Source of the DNA: Bettongia penicillata ogilbyi
Lineage: Eukaryota; Chordata; Mammalia; Diprotodontia; Potoroidae
DNA: 64,000 nucleotides
Assembly (NCBI GenBank): GCA_023548195.1
Contig: JAJHZJ010000013.1
Location: forward strand, 1,249,001 to 1,313,000
Direction of reading: 5' to 3'
The translations under genes and the position numbers were made by a program. The notes below the pieces were generated by a model, which worked only from the letters and a program-made list of their open reading frames with translations, had not been told where the DNA came from and did no database searches. This document shows, one piece after another, positions 36,626-47,719 of this stretch. How positions within the stretch are numbered: the first letter of the stretch is position 1; every line of letters starts with the position of its first letter.

Positions 36626-37363
36626 CTAATTTCATAATTCTAAGTGCTAAAACAAAATATTTATTTAAGACCATCACCACAAAGGAATAGGAGGTAAGCA
36701 CCAGATTTGTGCCATTTTAAGAGTAAGCAGTAATACTTTTACCATCTAAATCCACATAAATACAAAAACACATACAGCTACAAATTATTTTGAATTTGCT
36801 AAGTAAGGGAAAGTAACACATTATCATCTATTGAATATTCCAGAATTGATCATTTGGCATGAGCTTTGAGTAGAGATGATTATTTCTGGGTAAAATAATT
36901 TGGATAGGTCAGGGAAGGATAGCCCTATAAATGTTTCTTTATACATAAAAAGGGTAGCATCTCTACTGGCTTGGAAGAAAATAATACTAGTTATTAAAAA
37001 AAAGAGAGGAAGAGAATCCATTTTCTGACTCAAAGATATTAAACACTTGAAGAGGAAGTAAAGGTGAGTAGTGGACTGTTTCTTTCAAGTACAAAGTACC
37101 TCTTACAAGCCATACTTTTCTATTTTCAAAACACCCTTCTATTCTAGTAAAAGACAATCTCATCACAAACCAGGTGAAAAATTTCCTCATTTTTTAGATT
37201 ATTCAAAGGCAAGGAATCTCTTTAGTCCAGGGCAACTAAGAAAAGCCAATACATTCTGCAGAACTATGGCATAGGAGAGATAAAGAAGAAAGGAGAAGGG
37301 GGAGAGCAGATGGAATCAGAAAGAAACAAAGACAGAAGAAGGTGCATATAAATAGAAAAAGAG
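36626..37363. other. Gene-free stretch
   Basis: No gene or repeat recognised; short frames on both strands have no known similarity. Confidence 0.4.
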
Positions 37364-37625
37364 GGCAGCTAGGTGGTACAGGGAATAGAATGCAGGGCCA
37401 GGAGTCAGAAAGATTTGTCTTCCTGAAGTCAAATCTGGCCTCAGACACTTTCTAGCTGTATGACCCTGAGCAAGTCATTTAACCCTGTTGGTGTCAGTTA
37501 CCTCATTTGGTAAATGTTCAGAAGGAGAAGTTAGAGATGCAAACCAGTCCAGTATCTTTGCCAAGAAAACCCCAAAATGGGGTCACAAAGAGTTAGACAG
37601 GACTAAAAAACAAATAAACAACCAC
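37364..37625 (+). repeat. MAR1-type SINE
   Basis: Starts gggcagctaggtggtacagg and ends with ggggtcacaaagagttagac and an A-rich tail. Confidence 0.9.
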
Positions 37626-38510
37626 AAAGTAGAGCAATAGTTTCAGGAATCAGTCAGTGGTCCTAAAGATACATTACCTACCTCTCTCTGACAACAGACT
37701 GCAACATTAATAAAAATCCAGGCAGGAATACTATTTGAAACACTGAAGTAAAATATGAAAAGTAACAAATTCAATTCTACATCCAAAGCAGTGTGTTAAA
37801 TTCTGGAGATACAAAAGACAAAAATGCAGCTGGAGGTTTTATATTCCAGAAGTCAAGTAGAGTTGGAATCAAAAGCCCTGGATTTGAATCCTGACAAATC
37901 ACTTAACCTTGCTTGTCCCTCAACTGCAAAGCAGTACTCAATGACTAAACACTGTTTCCCAGGCATAGTTGTAAATAGTCATGAGGAAAATAATCCTGAT
38001 TATCAACCACTATTCTCTCTATAACCTTATATAGCCAATAAGAATGAAAGCCATGGCTTAAATAATCCAAAAGATGTTCATGTTTAACTTTGGAGTATAT
38101 TTATTTAGAGGCAGGAGATTTACATTTTAGATTACATTTAACATACTTTTCATTCCTGGGGAGAGAGTTGGGCAAGAATATCCTAAATTAAGCTTGACTA
38201 GGACAAAAATAATTGTACCACAGTCAATTGGTCAAGTAGATAATCAATAACTAAAGAAGCCTGATGACCAAAGTTACCATCAAATTTGACCATTTATAAA
38301 TTCAGAGAGCCTATCTTAGCTAGATGGCACTAAAGATTCACATGTATTACATCACATACAATCAAATAAAAAATTTTTCCCTAAAGTAACTAGGAAAAAA
38401 TAGAACTCATTCAATAAGCATTTATTAAGTACCTACCACATTCCAGAGAATGTGAATACAAAAAAAAAAAAATAGAACAATAAAAAGGGAAGCCCTGTTG
38501 GCTTATTTGC
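37626..38510. other. Intronic sequence left of PTPN21 exon 2
   Basis: AT-rich, with a short antisense L2-like piece near 37790-37830 and an L2 end near 38405-38460 (aataagcatttattaagtac). An A-run at 38460-38472 lies close to the exon donor. Confidence 0.45.
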
Positions 38511-38514
38511 CTAC

Positions 38515-38694
38515 CTCACGAAGCTCCAGTCTCTGGGCTACAGCTTCCAGGCTTTCCTGACCAGTGCTTTCCACAGAAAGTGTGAACTCCACAAACTCAT
38601 TGTCTAGCAGCTGGATTCGGGCAACCAAACAGCTCTTGCTGGACACTGTATATCGGCGAGTACGTTTCAGTTTCAGGCCAAAAGGAAGTGGCAT
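38515..38694 (-). CDS. PTPN21: PTPN21 first coding exon (codons 1-60)
   Basis: Seen: reading on the minus strand from the ATG at 38694, the exon encodes [20 protein letters not shown], then a segment ending in [19 protein letters not shown], and stops at a consensus donor (GAG|GTAGGC) with the intron in phase 0. Known: this is the N-terminus of PTPN21 (PTPD1), which begins [17 protein letters not shown]; the paralogue PTPN14 begins MPFGLKLRRTRRYNV, so the choice between the two is clear. PTPN21 is a cytosolic phosphatase with an N-terminal FERM domain, a long linker and a C-terminal PTP domain; it works at the membrane-cytoskeleton interface in Src, EGFR and Hippo/YAP-related signalling. These 60 residues form the beginning of the FERM F1 lobe. 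No later exon is visible to the left, so intron 2 must exceed 38 kb. High purifying conservation and intact frame argue against a retropseudogene, as does the splice donor. Confidence 0.93.
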
Positions 38695-38895
38695 CTTATC
38701 TCCCCTTCTAATGTAAAGGGGCAGTGAGGAAAAAGCACCACCACTGATCCAGTGGAAGGTAATGGAGAGAGAATGTTGGGTCTCCTGTGGAGTTGAGAGT
38801 TGTAAAGTCTCAGGCTGCTCACCCAGCAGCGTCTGCTGCCATTAAAAAGCATCTGATTCTCCAAGGTCCAGGTGAAGGGATCATCCACCAAAGTA
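38695..38895 (-). other. PTPN21: PTPN21 exon 2, 5' untranslated part
   Basis: Upstream of the ATG the minus strand runs without interruption to a good splice acceptor, a pyrimidine stretch followed by TTTTCACAG with the AG at 38897-38896, so the exon most likely starts at 38895. A second, weaker acceptor (CTCCACAG, AG at 38786-38785) would start the exon at 38784. The sequence around the start codon (ATAAGATGC) has A at -3. Two upstream ATGs at 38884 and 38852 open short reading frames if the longer exon is used. The position of the acceptor is inferred from motif only. Confidence 0.65.
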
Positions 38896-39099
38896 CTGTG
38901 AAAAGAGAAGATTGATTTATGTAAGGATATCCAGATAATTGCAGGCTCAACATTAAAACAAAACAACCATTAAGCCTTCATACACAAATCAGATTTCTCT
39001 GACTTCTAGAAAAATGTTTAGAGCTAGGGAAATAGATGCTAAACTCTGAGCAACAGGATTATACTTCTTAATCTCAACTAAATCTGAAAGACTTCATCT

Positions 39100-39850
39100 T
39101 CAACTAAAGTACTTATTAAGCGCAAGGCATGTGCTAGGTATTGGAGATTCAAGGATGAAAAATGATGTGGGACCTGTCCCAACAGAACTTAAATTCTACT
39201 GAGGAGGAATGTGATAAGGACAGGATAGTAATCTAGACAAAGTATTCTAGGAACATTTGAGAAAAATAACACATTCAGATGAAGGTAAGGGTGAGTGAAA
39301 GCTTCACAAACAAAATGGCACCTGATTTGAGTCTTAAAAGGCACTGAGATTAAGAGGGAGTGTTTTATCAGGCTGGTAGATACCAGATGTGAGAATGAAG
39401 GGAGGGCTGGAAAGATCTAGTGGTTCCAGGAACTGAGTAATCATATTTGGCTGGAATGTAGAGTGTGTGAAAGGAAAGAATGTTAAATAAAACTTGAAAG
39501 GTAGGTTAGAGCCCAGATTGTAAAGGTTTTTTAAAATACCAGGCTGTGGAGTTTGTATTTAAGATAACCGGAAACCTATAAAGGATTTTAAACAGCAGAG
39601 TGACATGGGTAGATCAATGCTTCAAAGAAATTATTTTGGCAGCTACGTGCTAAGGATGGATTAGAAGAGAAAAAGACCACTTGGAAAGCTATTACACTAG
39701 TCTAATCCAGAAGAGGTTCTGAACTCAAGTGTGGTAAGGGAATTAAAATGGTGTAGAGGTAGAATCAACAGGAATTAACAAGTGATTTGATATGGAAGGT
39801 GAAGAAAAACAAGTGTAATAGATGACCTCAACATTTGCAGCCTGGGCAGA
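39100..39850 (-). repeat. L2 body, antisense
   Basis: Antisense L2: ttattaagcgcaaggcatgt, gatagtaatctagacaaag, then cagagtgacatgggtagatc, aggatggattagaagagaa, ctattacactagtctaatcc. Confidence 0.65.
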
Positions 39851-39889
39851 TATCAGTGCCATTCACAGAAATATAGCAGTTGCATTTCC

Positions 39890-40045
39890 TATAGCATATA
39901 TATGTTATAAAATATATATAATAAAATATTATAATATTAATTGCATTAATATTATAATATTAATTATATTATATTATAATTAATTATAATATAATATAAT
40001 TATAAATTATATTATATATTATAAAATATCCTATAGGATATTTAC
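39890..40045. repeat. Palindromic AT-rich tract
   Basis: Contains an inverted repeat with perfect 17-bp arms (39925-39941 and 39945-39961, AATATTATAATATTAAT, 3-nt loop) and a perfect 20-bp palindrome AAATATCCTATAGGATATTT (40024-40043). Almost no G or C in between. Confidence 0.95.
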
Positions 40046-40894
40046 ATTATCACATTCATACATGTCTATCTCACCACATAAATTTCTTGCACAGAGAAAC
40101 TTTTATTTCCATCTCTGTATCCCTAACAGCTATGACATTATCTCATTGTAAGTGTTTGGGAAATGTTCCTTCAGTTGAATATCCTTGAAAGGAGAAAATT
40201 AATTCTGAAAAAATGTCCATTAAAATGAATTTGTCAATTTTATATCCTCACTTCCTAGACACCATCTGCCATGCAATCTGCACTGCACTCTGGCCCTCCT
40301 CTCCATTGCCTCCAGGACCAGAGAATGGGACTCTGCACCGAGGGACACCTGAGGGTTCAATAGGCCAGCTTTAACGTTATCTTGCTCAGTTCTAAGCCTT
40401 TGCTCTACTGCATTTCACTTCCAGGCCATGTGCAGGCACCACCATCACCCCTTACAACTCTCCTATATATGTCATCTTCTTCCACTGGGATATAAGCTCC
40501 CTTGAGGAAACATCAAAAGAACTGTTTTGTTTACCTTTAGATGTATCTCTAACATTAGCACAGTACCTGATATACAGTAAATAATTTACTTTATCATGGG
40601 ATGGCTAGGAGGGGGTAAAGATTATTATAACAAGAAATTAAGGGGACATACAGACAAAATATATCAAAAAAATTTTATTTAAAAAAATAAAATGATTTTC
40701 ATATTTACTTGGTATCTGGAAAAATGAATAATTTCTCCCAATTCTTCTTCCCTCTCCCAAATACTCTAAAAGTCATTCCTGAGCCCCTAAAATATCCACA
40801 GACTTTAAACATTTTTTTTGTATGGGACTTTGCAAAGTGTTTTCCCATACACTACTTATTTATATAAAAAGTTTCTGACATAGTATTTAAAGAT

Positions 40895-41060
40895 AAAGAG
40901 TTAGTGAGATAGTGGAAAGAAAGCACACTGGACTCAGGGTTCAGAAAGACTTGGACTGGAATTCCGTTTTCTAATTACATACTAGAAGTATGACCATGGA
41001 CAAGTCACCTAAGTTCTGTGAATCTCAGTTTCCTCATTTTTAAATGGTGTTAATATCAGT
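40895..41060 (+). repeat. MIR SINE
   Basis: Contains gatagtggaaagaaagcaca, ggacaagtcacctaagttct and ctcagtttcctcatttttaa. Confidence 0.75.
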
Positions 41061-41062
41061 AA

Positions 41063-41318
41063 GAGAGTTAGGTGATGCAGTGGATAGAGTGGCAGGCCTA
41101 GCCTCCGAAAGACCTGTATTCAAATCTTGCCCCAGGCTCTTACTAGCTGTGTGACCCTGGGCAAGTCACTCAGCCCTGTTTGCCTGTTTCTTCATCTGTA
41201 AAAAAAAGAAAAAGAAAAAAAGTACTGAAGAAAGAAATGGCAAAACCATTCCAGTATCTTTGTCAGGAAAATCACAAATGGGAGTCAAACACTATTGAAA
41301 CGACTGAACAAACAATAT
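41063..41318 (+). repeat. MAR1-type SINE
   Basis: Has gatgcagtggatagagtggc, gtgtgaccctgggcaagtca and the RTE-like tail ending gaaacgactgaacaaac. Confidence 0.9.
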
Positions 41319-41589
41319 CAGTAGCTACTTATCTCAGAGTTGAGTATTCAATGAAATAACACACATAAAGCCCTTTGCATCCTTTTTTTCTCTTTTTTGA
41401 AAGCTTAAACATATTCATTTCTGTACCATTACAAAGCCACTGTTCAGGGCCGGGGAAATTGAGTGATGGTGGTGGTGCTGCTGAGCCCTTTGCAGTCCTT
41501 AAAAGGTTATGAAGATGCCAAAAATTATCACAGATTAGGGAGCTGCAGCTAAGAGGATAGCGATTTGCCCAGGGATGGATCATCTTCGG

Positions 41590-42400
41590 TACTAACAGAA
41601 CTGGGACAAGACTCCCGCTCTGCGGACCCTGAGTTCAGCCTTCCCTCTTACTGTGGCAGAGACGCGTGCGCAGACAGCCTTCCTCCAGCCACGCACCGCC
41701 CGCACTCACCCCATCCCCGCCAAGGTGTGCTGTCCTTCCTCCTCGCGTCCACCTGTGCATTCACCTACCCCGCCCCCAGAAGGGCACCGGCGCCCGGAGG
41801 GCAGAGGCTTCTCTGCCTGCGTGTCCCCAACAACCGGCATGATGCTTGGCGCACAGTACCAACAAGCTCGACGAAGCGCTTTGAGATCCAGTCCCAAACG
41901 TCTCGAGCCCTGACAGCAGGAATGGGGGAAAGAGGCGCCCCAAGTGCTGGGGGCTGAGACAGCGCCGACGCACGGGCCGAGGCAAGCGCACGGCCCGGCG
42001 CATTGACAGCCTGCGCGGAGGCGCCTCTTCCCGCAGAGGCCGGGAGGCGGGCCCGAAGGGAGAGGCCCCGGCCGGCCCTCGCCGCTCTCCGGAACGCTCT
42101 TTGTGTCCAAGTCCGTTTCCGGTGAGGCAGCTTTCGGCAACGAACAGTCCCTCAGGCGCTCGAAGCCGAGCGGCGAGAGGGAGGGGTGGAGACGCGGGGG
42201 GAAACGTTTACAGGGAACGCCTTCTCGCGCTGCCGGCCGCGGGCAGTGAGGGAGGGGCGCCTGGAAGGGGAGGGGTCTCATCCCTGCGAGTCTCTCCAGG
42301 CGGGGGCTCCGGGGCCGCACCAGCAACACGCGCCCAGAATTATCAGGGTCTGACGACGCCCCCTCCCCACCTTTTCCTCTCAGCTCTGCTTTCCTTCCTT
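41590..42400 (-). promoter_or_regulatory. CpG island 1, candidate PTPN21 promoter and first exon
   Basis: GC content and CpG density rise abruptly from about 41.6 kb and fall near 42.4 kb, in an otherwise AT-rich and CpG-poor region. GC-box-like runs (ggaggggaggggtc, ggaggggcgcc) and an ETS-like ttccgg at about 42118 are visible. On the minus strand a good donor (GGG|GTGAGT, GT at 41709-41708) lies at the island's left edge, so a non-coding first exon ending at 41710 could splice to PTPN21 exon 2 about 2.8 kb further on. The long reading frames across the island (for example 42404-41706 minus) look like by-products of few stop codons in GC-rich DNA. Confidence 0.6.
41710..42200 (-). other. 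Putative non-coding first exon in CpG island 1
   Basis: Only the 3' boundary is supported, by the GGG|GTGAGT donor. The transcription start is not determinable by eye; the right-hand coordinate is a placeholder inside the island. It would supply 5' UTR to the PTPN21 transcript. Confidence 0.35.
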
Positions 42401-42449
42401 CCACGAGCCCCCCGACCCCATCCCAGCTTTTGAGGGCACTGGCTTTAAA

Positions 42450-43320
42450 AATCTGGAAGGGAGCTCAAAGGTCATCTAGCCCAACCCTCCCTTCAGACAC
42501 GTGGCCAAGAGAAAGTGAATTGTACTTTTAAGTTAGAAGCCGAAACAGAATTCGAACTCGGGTCTCCTGGCTCGAAATCCGGGGCTCTTCCCCACACTGT
42601 ATGACTTTTTTAAGAATCAATTTAGAATTGTCACTCAAAATTGGGGGCGGGGGAGGGTCGTGTACCTCCAGCTCCCTAGTTCTACTTTCCTCCCCAAACT
42701 AAGGCAAGTAACCTCGGGAGAGATGGTGAATGCCGGGCCAGACGTAGGTTATTTAGGGTCTCAGCTACCTAGGCTGAAGTAGCTGGGTGGTCTAGCTAGA
42801 CCTTACTCGAATCCTGACTTAAATGCTTGCTAACTCAGTCTCGGTTTCCTCCTGTGTAAAACGGGTTATAACAGCAGCACCTACCTCACAAATTTAGTTG
42901 AGTTCAATTCAATAAATATTCATTAAGCACCCGCTAAGTGGGATACGAAAAGAGACAAAAGGCAGCTCCTACCTTCACGGATCTTACAGTCGAATAGGAA
43001 GGAAACAAACAAGCAAGTATACACAAAGAAAGCTACATAAAATATACATAGGAAATCATTAACAAAGGTTAAGGCACCAGAATTAAGGAAGGGTTGGGGA
43101 AGGCTTCCTGTAAAAGATTGGATTTTAGTTGGAATTTAAAGGAAACCAAGGAGGTCAGTAGTCAAAGTGGAAGAGGAAGAACATTCTTGACATTGAGAAT
43201 ACCCAAAGTGAATGCCTAGTATGGAAAGATGCAATTGCTGTACGAATCAAAAGAGAATTTATGTAAAGCCCTTTCTTTATGAATCCTGAAGCATTATATA
43301 AAGATAACTATTATTACTAG
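42450..43320. repeat. MIR and L2 fragments right of CpG island 1
   Basis: An antisense MIR/CR1-like piece (42450-42600, gaattcgaactcgggtctcc), a sense MIR (42745-42890, ctcggtttcctcctgtgtaa) and an antisense L2 end plus body (42900-43240, attcattaagcacccgctaa, then ggggaaggcttcctgtaaaa). Confidence 0.65.
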
Positions 43321-46310
43321 GTTATGGATGGGGTGAAAAGAGAAGAAAAGAGGGAGAGGGCAGAAAAGTTTTGTCTTGATCAAATGATTTAATATACGTA
43401 AAGGGTTTTGTAAACATTAAAGGGCAATATAATTGTCAACTAAGTAACCCAATCTGGTACCCTACTGATTCAAGACCACTTGAATCACTTTCCCCCTCTA
43501 CGTATTTGTTTCCTCTAATTGAAAATGGTGTTAATGCTATACTTGTACTACATCCCTCAATGCATGGTTAACTGTTTAAACACTGTGGTTAAATAACTAT
43601 AGATTTATTTAATTAAGGACACAACCAGTGGACACCAAGACTTTCATGTGATTTGGAATGTATACTCTAGTAGAGAGTAGAGTCTACACTATCCCTCAGA
43701 ACCTCCCTGTATCCTTGAACTGGTCCAAAAAGGAGGAGTGGGGGTGGAGGTTAGGAAACTAAGAGGATGAAAAAAAAGGAAGGCAAGGGATATAAAGAGG
43801 AAAATGGCACAGGTTTCCACTGATTACCAAATCTTTGCAATAATTAAGGAATACCAAGTAAAAGGTGCCATGCAAGTAAGGAAATTTTAAAAATAAGATA
43901 GAAAGTATGAACCACACCTTGGAGAGGTTTACAATGCAGCTTAACCTACTAGGTAAGAGAAATAGACCAAAGTAATATTAGTTCTTAAGCATATATTTTC
44001 CCCACTACTGACCAGTGAAGCTATATAGGTAACAATAAACTTTTAACTTGAAAATTACCAGGAAAACCAATGCTATGGTCTATGCAGATATGTAAGTCCC
44101 ATGATAACTAAAGACAAGTATACTTATAAACCATAAAAATATGGATTTCTAATACTTTAAAGTGCTTAGATAGTAATGCTGTGTAAACTTTGGGGAGGGG
44201 GAGGAGGGAGATGCCAGCTTCTTTGATAAGAAGTTGCAGAGAAATAGCCTATCATACAGCTATAAAGGTAAGAGCTGTTGAAAGGACAGAGATTGTCAAT
44301 CTACAGCAAAAGTCTTTTACAAGGTCTTTCTATTTTTGTTAAATGTCTGGTTATAATTTTCCCAAAAAAGTTTCCATGATATCATTAAGTAATAAATTTA
44401 AATTTCAATATGAAAACTATGGAACAGTCCTTAAAAAACAAACTGGGACAAGTAGTAGCAAAAGATGAAAAACAAGACATTTGTCTATATGAAGAGGGAA
44501 TACAAATATTTGTATTCTGGGACGTTCCAGATATTGTGCTCTCTTCACTTCAAAGAAACAAATGACTAAGCCTTGAAGGCAACAGATACTATACTATATA
44601 ACTTAATTATTAACTTTAGCATCAGATTAAGTAAATGGAGAAAAAATGGGGGGGAGACACTCAAAAGTTTGAAGAATTTTTTTTACAACCTCACTAATAA
44701 TAAAAATAAATATTTTTCATCTAATGTATTTTTTTTTAGCATGAAAACAATACTTTCTTAAACTAGGTATAATTTCCCCTCAGAGCTAACCACTGTTAAA
44801 AGTGGCTTAGGGATGGGGAGGAATGAGGAGAGTGTTTGCTGGGAGGAAATCTTTTATAAGAAAAGAACAGACTCTGTTGTTTTAAAAATGATGCTCTATT
44901 TAACCCAAAACTTATGTCCTTGTTTTGTAATGCATATTGTACATAGGGTTTAAGAAACTGTTTATATGGTTAATGACTCCAATAAAACCAAGCTGAGTAA
45001 ACGCTGAGAGCAACTTTTGTCTATTTTAGGAATAACTTAAAAGATATTTTTCTCAATATGCCATAAGTAAATTTTTAAAAGATTCATGATATTTGTTGAT
45101 CTAAACACTCTGTTCACCAAAGGTTTCATATTATTTACAGACAGTTGCTTTGGGATGATTTAAAGGTGATATCTATAATGGATACTTACTTATTTCTACA
45201 CTAAAACTTTAAAATTGAAAGGTTTGAGCACTAAAGAAGACAAAATGCATAGAAAAAGTAATGTTAAACGTTTCATTTCATAGAAACTCTTAAGGCCAGG
45301 TAGATCTGCTTCTGTGAGGATATTTTAGTTCTTCGATTATTCCCAACAATCACAAAGTTTCTTAATGAAATATAACTATATTTTGTGAAGCTTTTCCTTA
45401 CTAAGACTTCGTCTTATTTAAAATTTGCAATAACTACCTGAAAATAAGCAGCAATTAAAGTGTTATCATCTGTCAGTAAGAAGGCAATAACATTTTTTAA
45501 CTCCACTGCTTTGAACTGTAACTTGTTTCCTATAAGACAAAAATATCCATAAAAGCAAATGCAAAAAGTTCAGAATAAATTTCCTTAGTTGCACTATGTT
45601 TACTGTTGTCCAAATACAACTGTTATATCCGAAATTAAAAGCTGTTTTTTTTTTTAATCTAGCAGCTGTCATTTAGTGTTAGGCTAACAGCTGGTGTCAT
45701 TTTGATCACATGGAATTTTTTTAAAATGTGCACACACACGCACACATGCACTATTATAAGGCGTTATCAGCAAAAAGAAAATGGGACCAGCATGCCAAAA
45801 GTATCTAATCAGTATCCGCCGAAATCACAAGCCTGAATTTAGCAAACCTAGGAATTTCTCTCCCCACGGTAACGACACTCCCCTTAAGCAAAATAAAACA
45901 AAAACACCTCCTCCTCTCTCTCCCCGACTGAAAGTTTTTATTTGCCAAACTCAACAAGTATGCACCATTTTAGCAGATTGAAATGTAGCCAAAATTAACT
46001 ACCTGGTTTGGAATTAGACCCTAAAAAGATAAACTGAATCAAAATATAAGTGAACGTGATCTTTTAAGAAAATTTAAGACATCAGTGGAGTGGAGTATGA
46101 AAAGGAAGAATTTCTTAGTGAAACGTTATCTCTTCGAGAATAGCGATTTCCAGGACTAATCAAATGTACACAGAAGAAACCTACTCACGACAGAAAATGG
46201 CACTAAGTTACATAGTATGCCTCTCAGGAACAGAGAGGAAACTGTATCAAACAAAGAGAGCCCGGGGTGGCTCCTGTGGTCTCCTCTTGCCCATTACATA
46301 CTTACTGACT
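43321..46310. other. Sequence between the two CpG islands, no gene seen
   Basis: AT-rich with few recognisable repeats, which is unusual for this window. No coding exon was recognised on either strand. Confidence 0.45.
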
Positions 46311-46317
46311 TACTTAC

Positions 46318-46950
46318 CTGTTGCAATGATCCAGCTGAAGAGGTCCTGAGGTCACGCATCCTCAGCTACAAAACGCAAACAGTTCGGGTTCTCTCCTGGA
46401 AGACATCTCTCACCGGTCTTCCTTCACAAGGGTCTCACTGCGTCCCCTGGGTCGGGAAGGGCATGCCAGGCTCCCCTCTAACTCAGTCATAGTGAAAACA
46501 TTCCTCACTTCCTGTCTCAGAAAACTTGTTCTGTGTATCATTCCACTAGGTAAGGACTCGCAGGAGGGCGGGCGGCCACCGAGCGCTCGAGGGAGCTGCG
46601 GCAGGCGAGTAATCGAGAGGGGGGGTTGGGGGGAGCTCCTGCGGGGGAGTGCTCGGGGGAGCCGGGCTTGTGCTAGGGCGCGAGAGCCGGGGTCCGCGAG
46701 CCGGGCTACACAAAGGCACCCCGGACGGTGAACTTGGCAATCATCTCCCGGCTCCAAGCAGGGCAGAAGGGGGGCTCTTGTAGAGGAGAAAAGAAGTTCT
46801 AGGATCTCGAGGCTCCTTTTTTCTGGTCCTATCCGATCCGACTCTCGCTGGGCAGTGAAGGTGCAAGTTCCCTGGGAGGCGTTACTTGTTCCATCCACGC
46901 GGACGGATACGGAGAGAGGGAGCGAAGAGCCCGTATGCTTGCAGTCCATG
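46318..46950 (-). other. Putative first exon ending at a perfect donor, CpG island 2
   Basis: The CAG|GTAAGT donor at 46318/46317 is the best-scoring splice donor by eye in the upstream region and abuts a CpG island. A 179-codon frame (46949-46410 minus) spans the island but resembles no family I know and is rich in Pro, Arg and Ser, as expected from GC-rich untranslated sequence. The right boundary is nominal. Confidence 0.35.
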
Positions 46951-47010
46951 ACCTCAGAGAGTTGGAATGTCAGGGCCGGGGAATGTCAGCGGCGGGACAG
47001 CTGCCGCGCC
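46430..47010. promoter_or_regulatory. CpG island 2, second candidate promoter
   Basis: A second CpG-rich, GC-rich block lies about 4.5 kb right of island 1, densest at 46550-46740 and again at 46830-47010. A perfect consensus donor (CAG|GTAAGTAAG) lies on the minus strand with GT at 46317-46316, and a fair donor (TAG|GTAAGG) on the plus strand with GT at 46552-46553, so the island could drive transcription either way. The minus-strand donor makes it a candidate upstream or main first exon of PTPN21. No start of the neighbouring human gene ZC3H14 was recognised on the plus strand. Confidence 0.55.
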
Positions 47011-47079
47011 TGCTGTGGGGGCATTACAGAAATAGGGGGTTACAACGAATCGTTTCCTTTTTTAATCATATGACCACTT

Positions 47080-47715
47080 ATTTTAAGGCTTCCCAAATGA
47101 AGCAGGGCTTTTTATAAAATACAGTGGGGATGTTATTTCTGGGGCACATAATTAGATCTTTTGGATTGTGTAAAATGCTATCACCAATTTGCTGTAATAA
47201 AGTGCTACTTATTTTTCTATATAGCTACTTTTATAACTACTTCTTGAGAAAACTATGACCCCCCTGAAATCAGATACTAAGTTACTTTCTTTTTTTACAC
47301 TCTCAGGACTACCAGATATGACAGCCCAAAAAAGACATTCTCCAATTCAAGAATTTTATAATACTTAAAGTGTCATTTAAAGAAAATATTTCATATAGTA
47401 TATGCATATATAGTCTATTGAAAGAAAACTCATTTATTTGTATAACAGACTATCACGATAATATTCCATCCCTACTTTTGAAAACTTAAAGACAGAATGG
47501 TCCTGGAAAATGAGAGAATTAATAGTTTAATGTAAGCTACTTTTGACTTAAGTTATTTTTAAATCTCTATCAGTTCAGAAAAATCTTTTTTTAAATGACA
47601 GCATGGTTTTATAAAGGAAAGTTAGCCTAAATTGAGTAAACTCATTCTTTCCAGGGGACATCAAGGTTAATTTGTATGTTTGGAAAAAGAGTCCTGTGGA
47701 GGTCTCTTCCATATG
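47080..47715. other. Gene-free AT-rich stretch
   Basis: Nothing recognised. Confidence 0.4.
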
Positions 47716-47719
47716 ACTG

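Larger units (their letters stand above)
1..38514 (-). other. PTPN21: PTPN21 intron 2 (partial), by inference
   Basis: Nothing left of the exon 2 donor at 38514 resembles the next PTPN21 exon, which should encode the segment following LELRE in the FERM domain. The stretch holds repeats only: a HAL1-like element, L1 3' ends, L2, L3, MIR and MAR1 copies, 7SL retropseudogenes and microsatellites. The intron assignment follows from the exon and donor alone. Confidence 0.7.
38896..41709 (-). other. PTPN21: PTPN21 intron 1 (if island 1 is the first exon)
   Basis: Bounded by the donor at the left edge of CpG island 1 and the acceptor of exon 2. It holds an antisense L2 body (39100-39850), a palindromic AT-rich tract (39890-40045), a MIR (40895-41060) and a MAR1 SINE (41063-41318). 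No coding exon is seen. If island 2 is the real first exon, the intron extends to 46317. Confidence 0.5.

Noticed and set aside
41706..42404. 232-codon minus-strand reading frame in CpG island 1
   Set aside because: GC-rich island with few stop codons on several frames; composition Pro/Arg/Gly-rich, no domain, and a splice donor cuts it at its end.
46410..46949. 179-codon minus-strand reading frame in CpG island 2
   Set aside because: No family similarity seen and biased composition; better explained as an untranslated first exon.
46430..47010. ZC3H14 first coding exon on the plus strand
   Set aside because: Expected from human gene order, but no start codon followed by the known N-terminus was found in either island.
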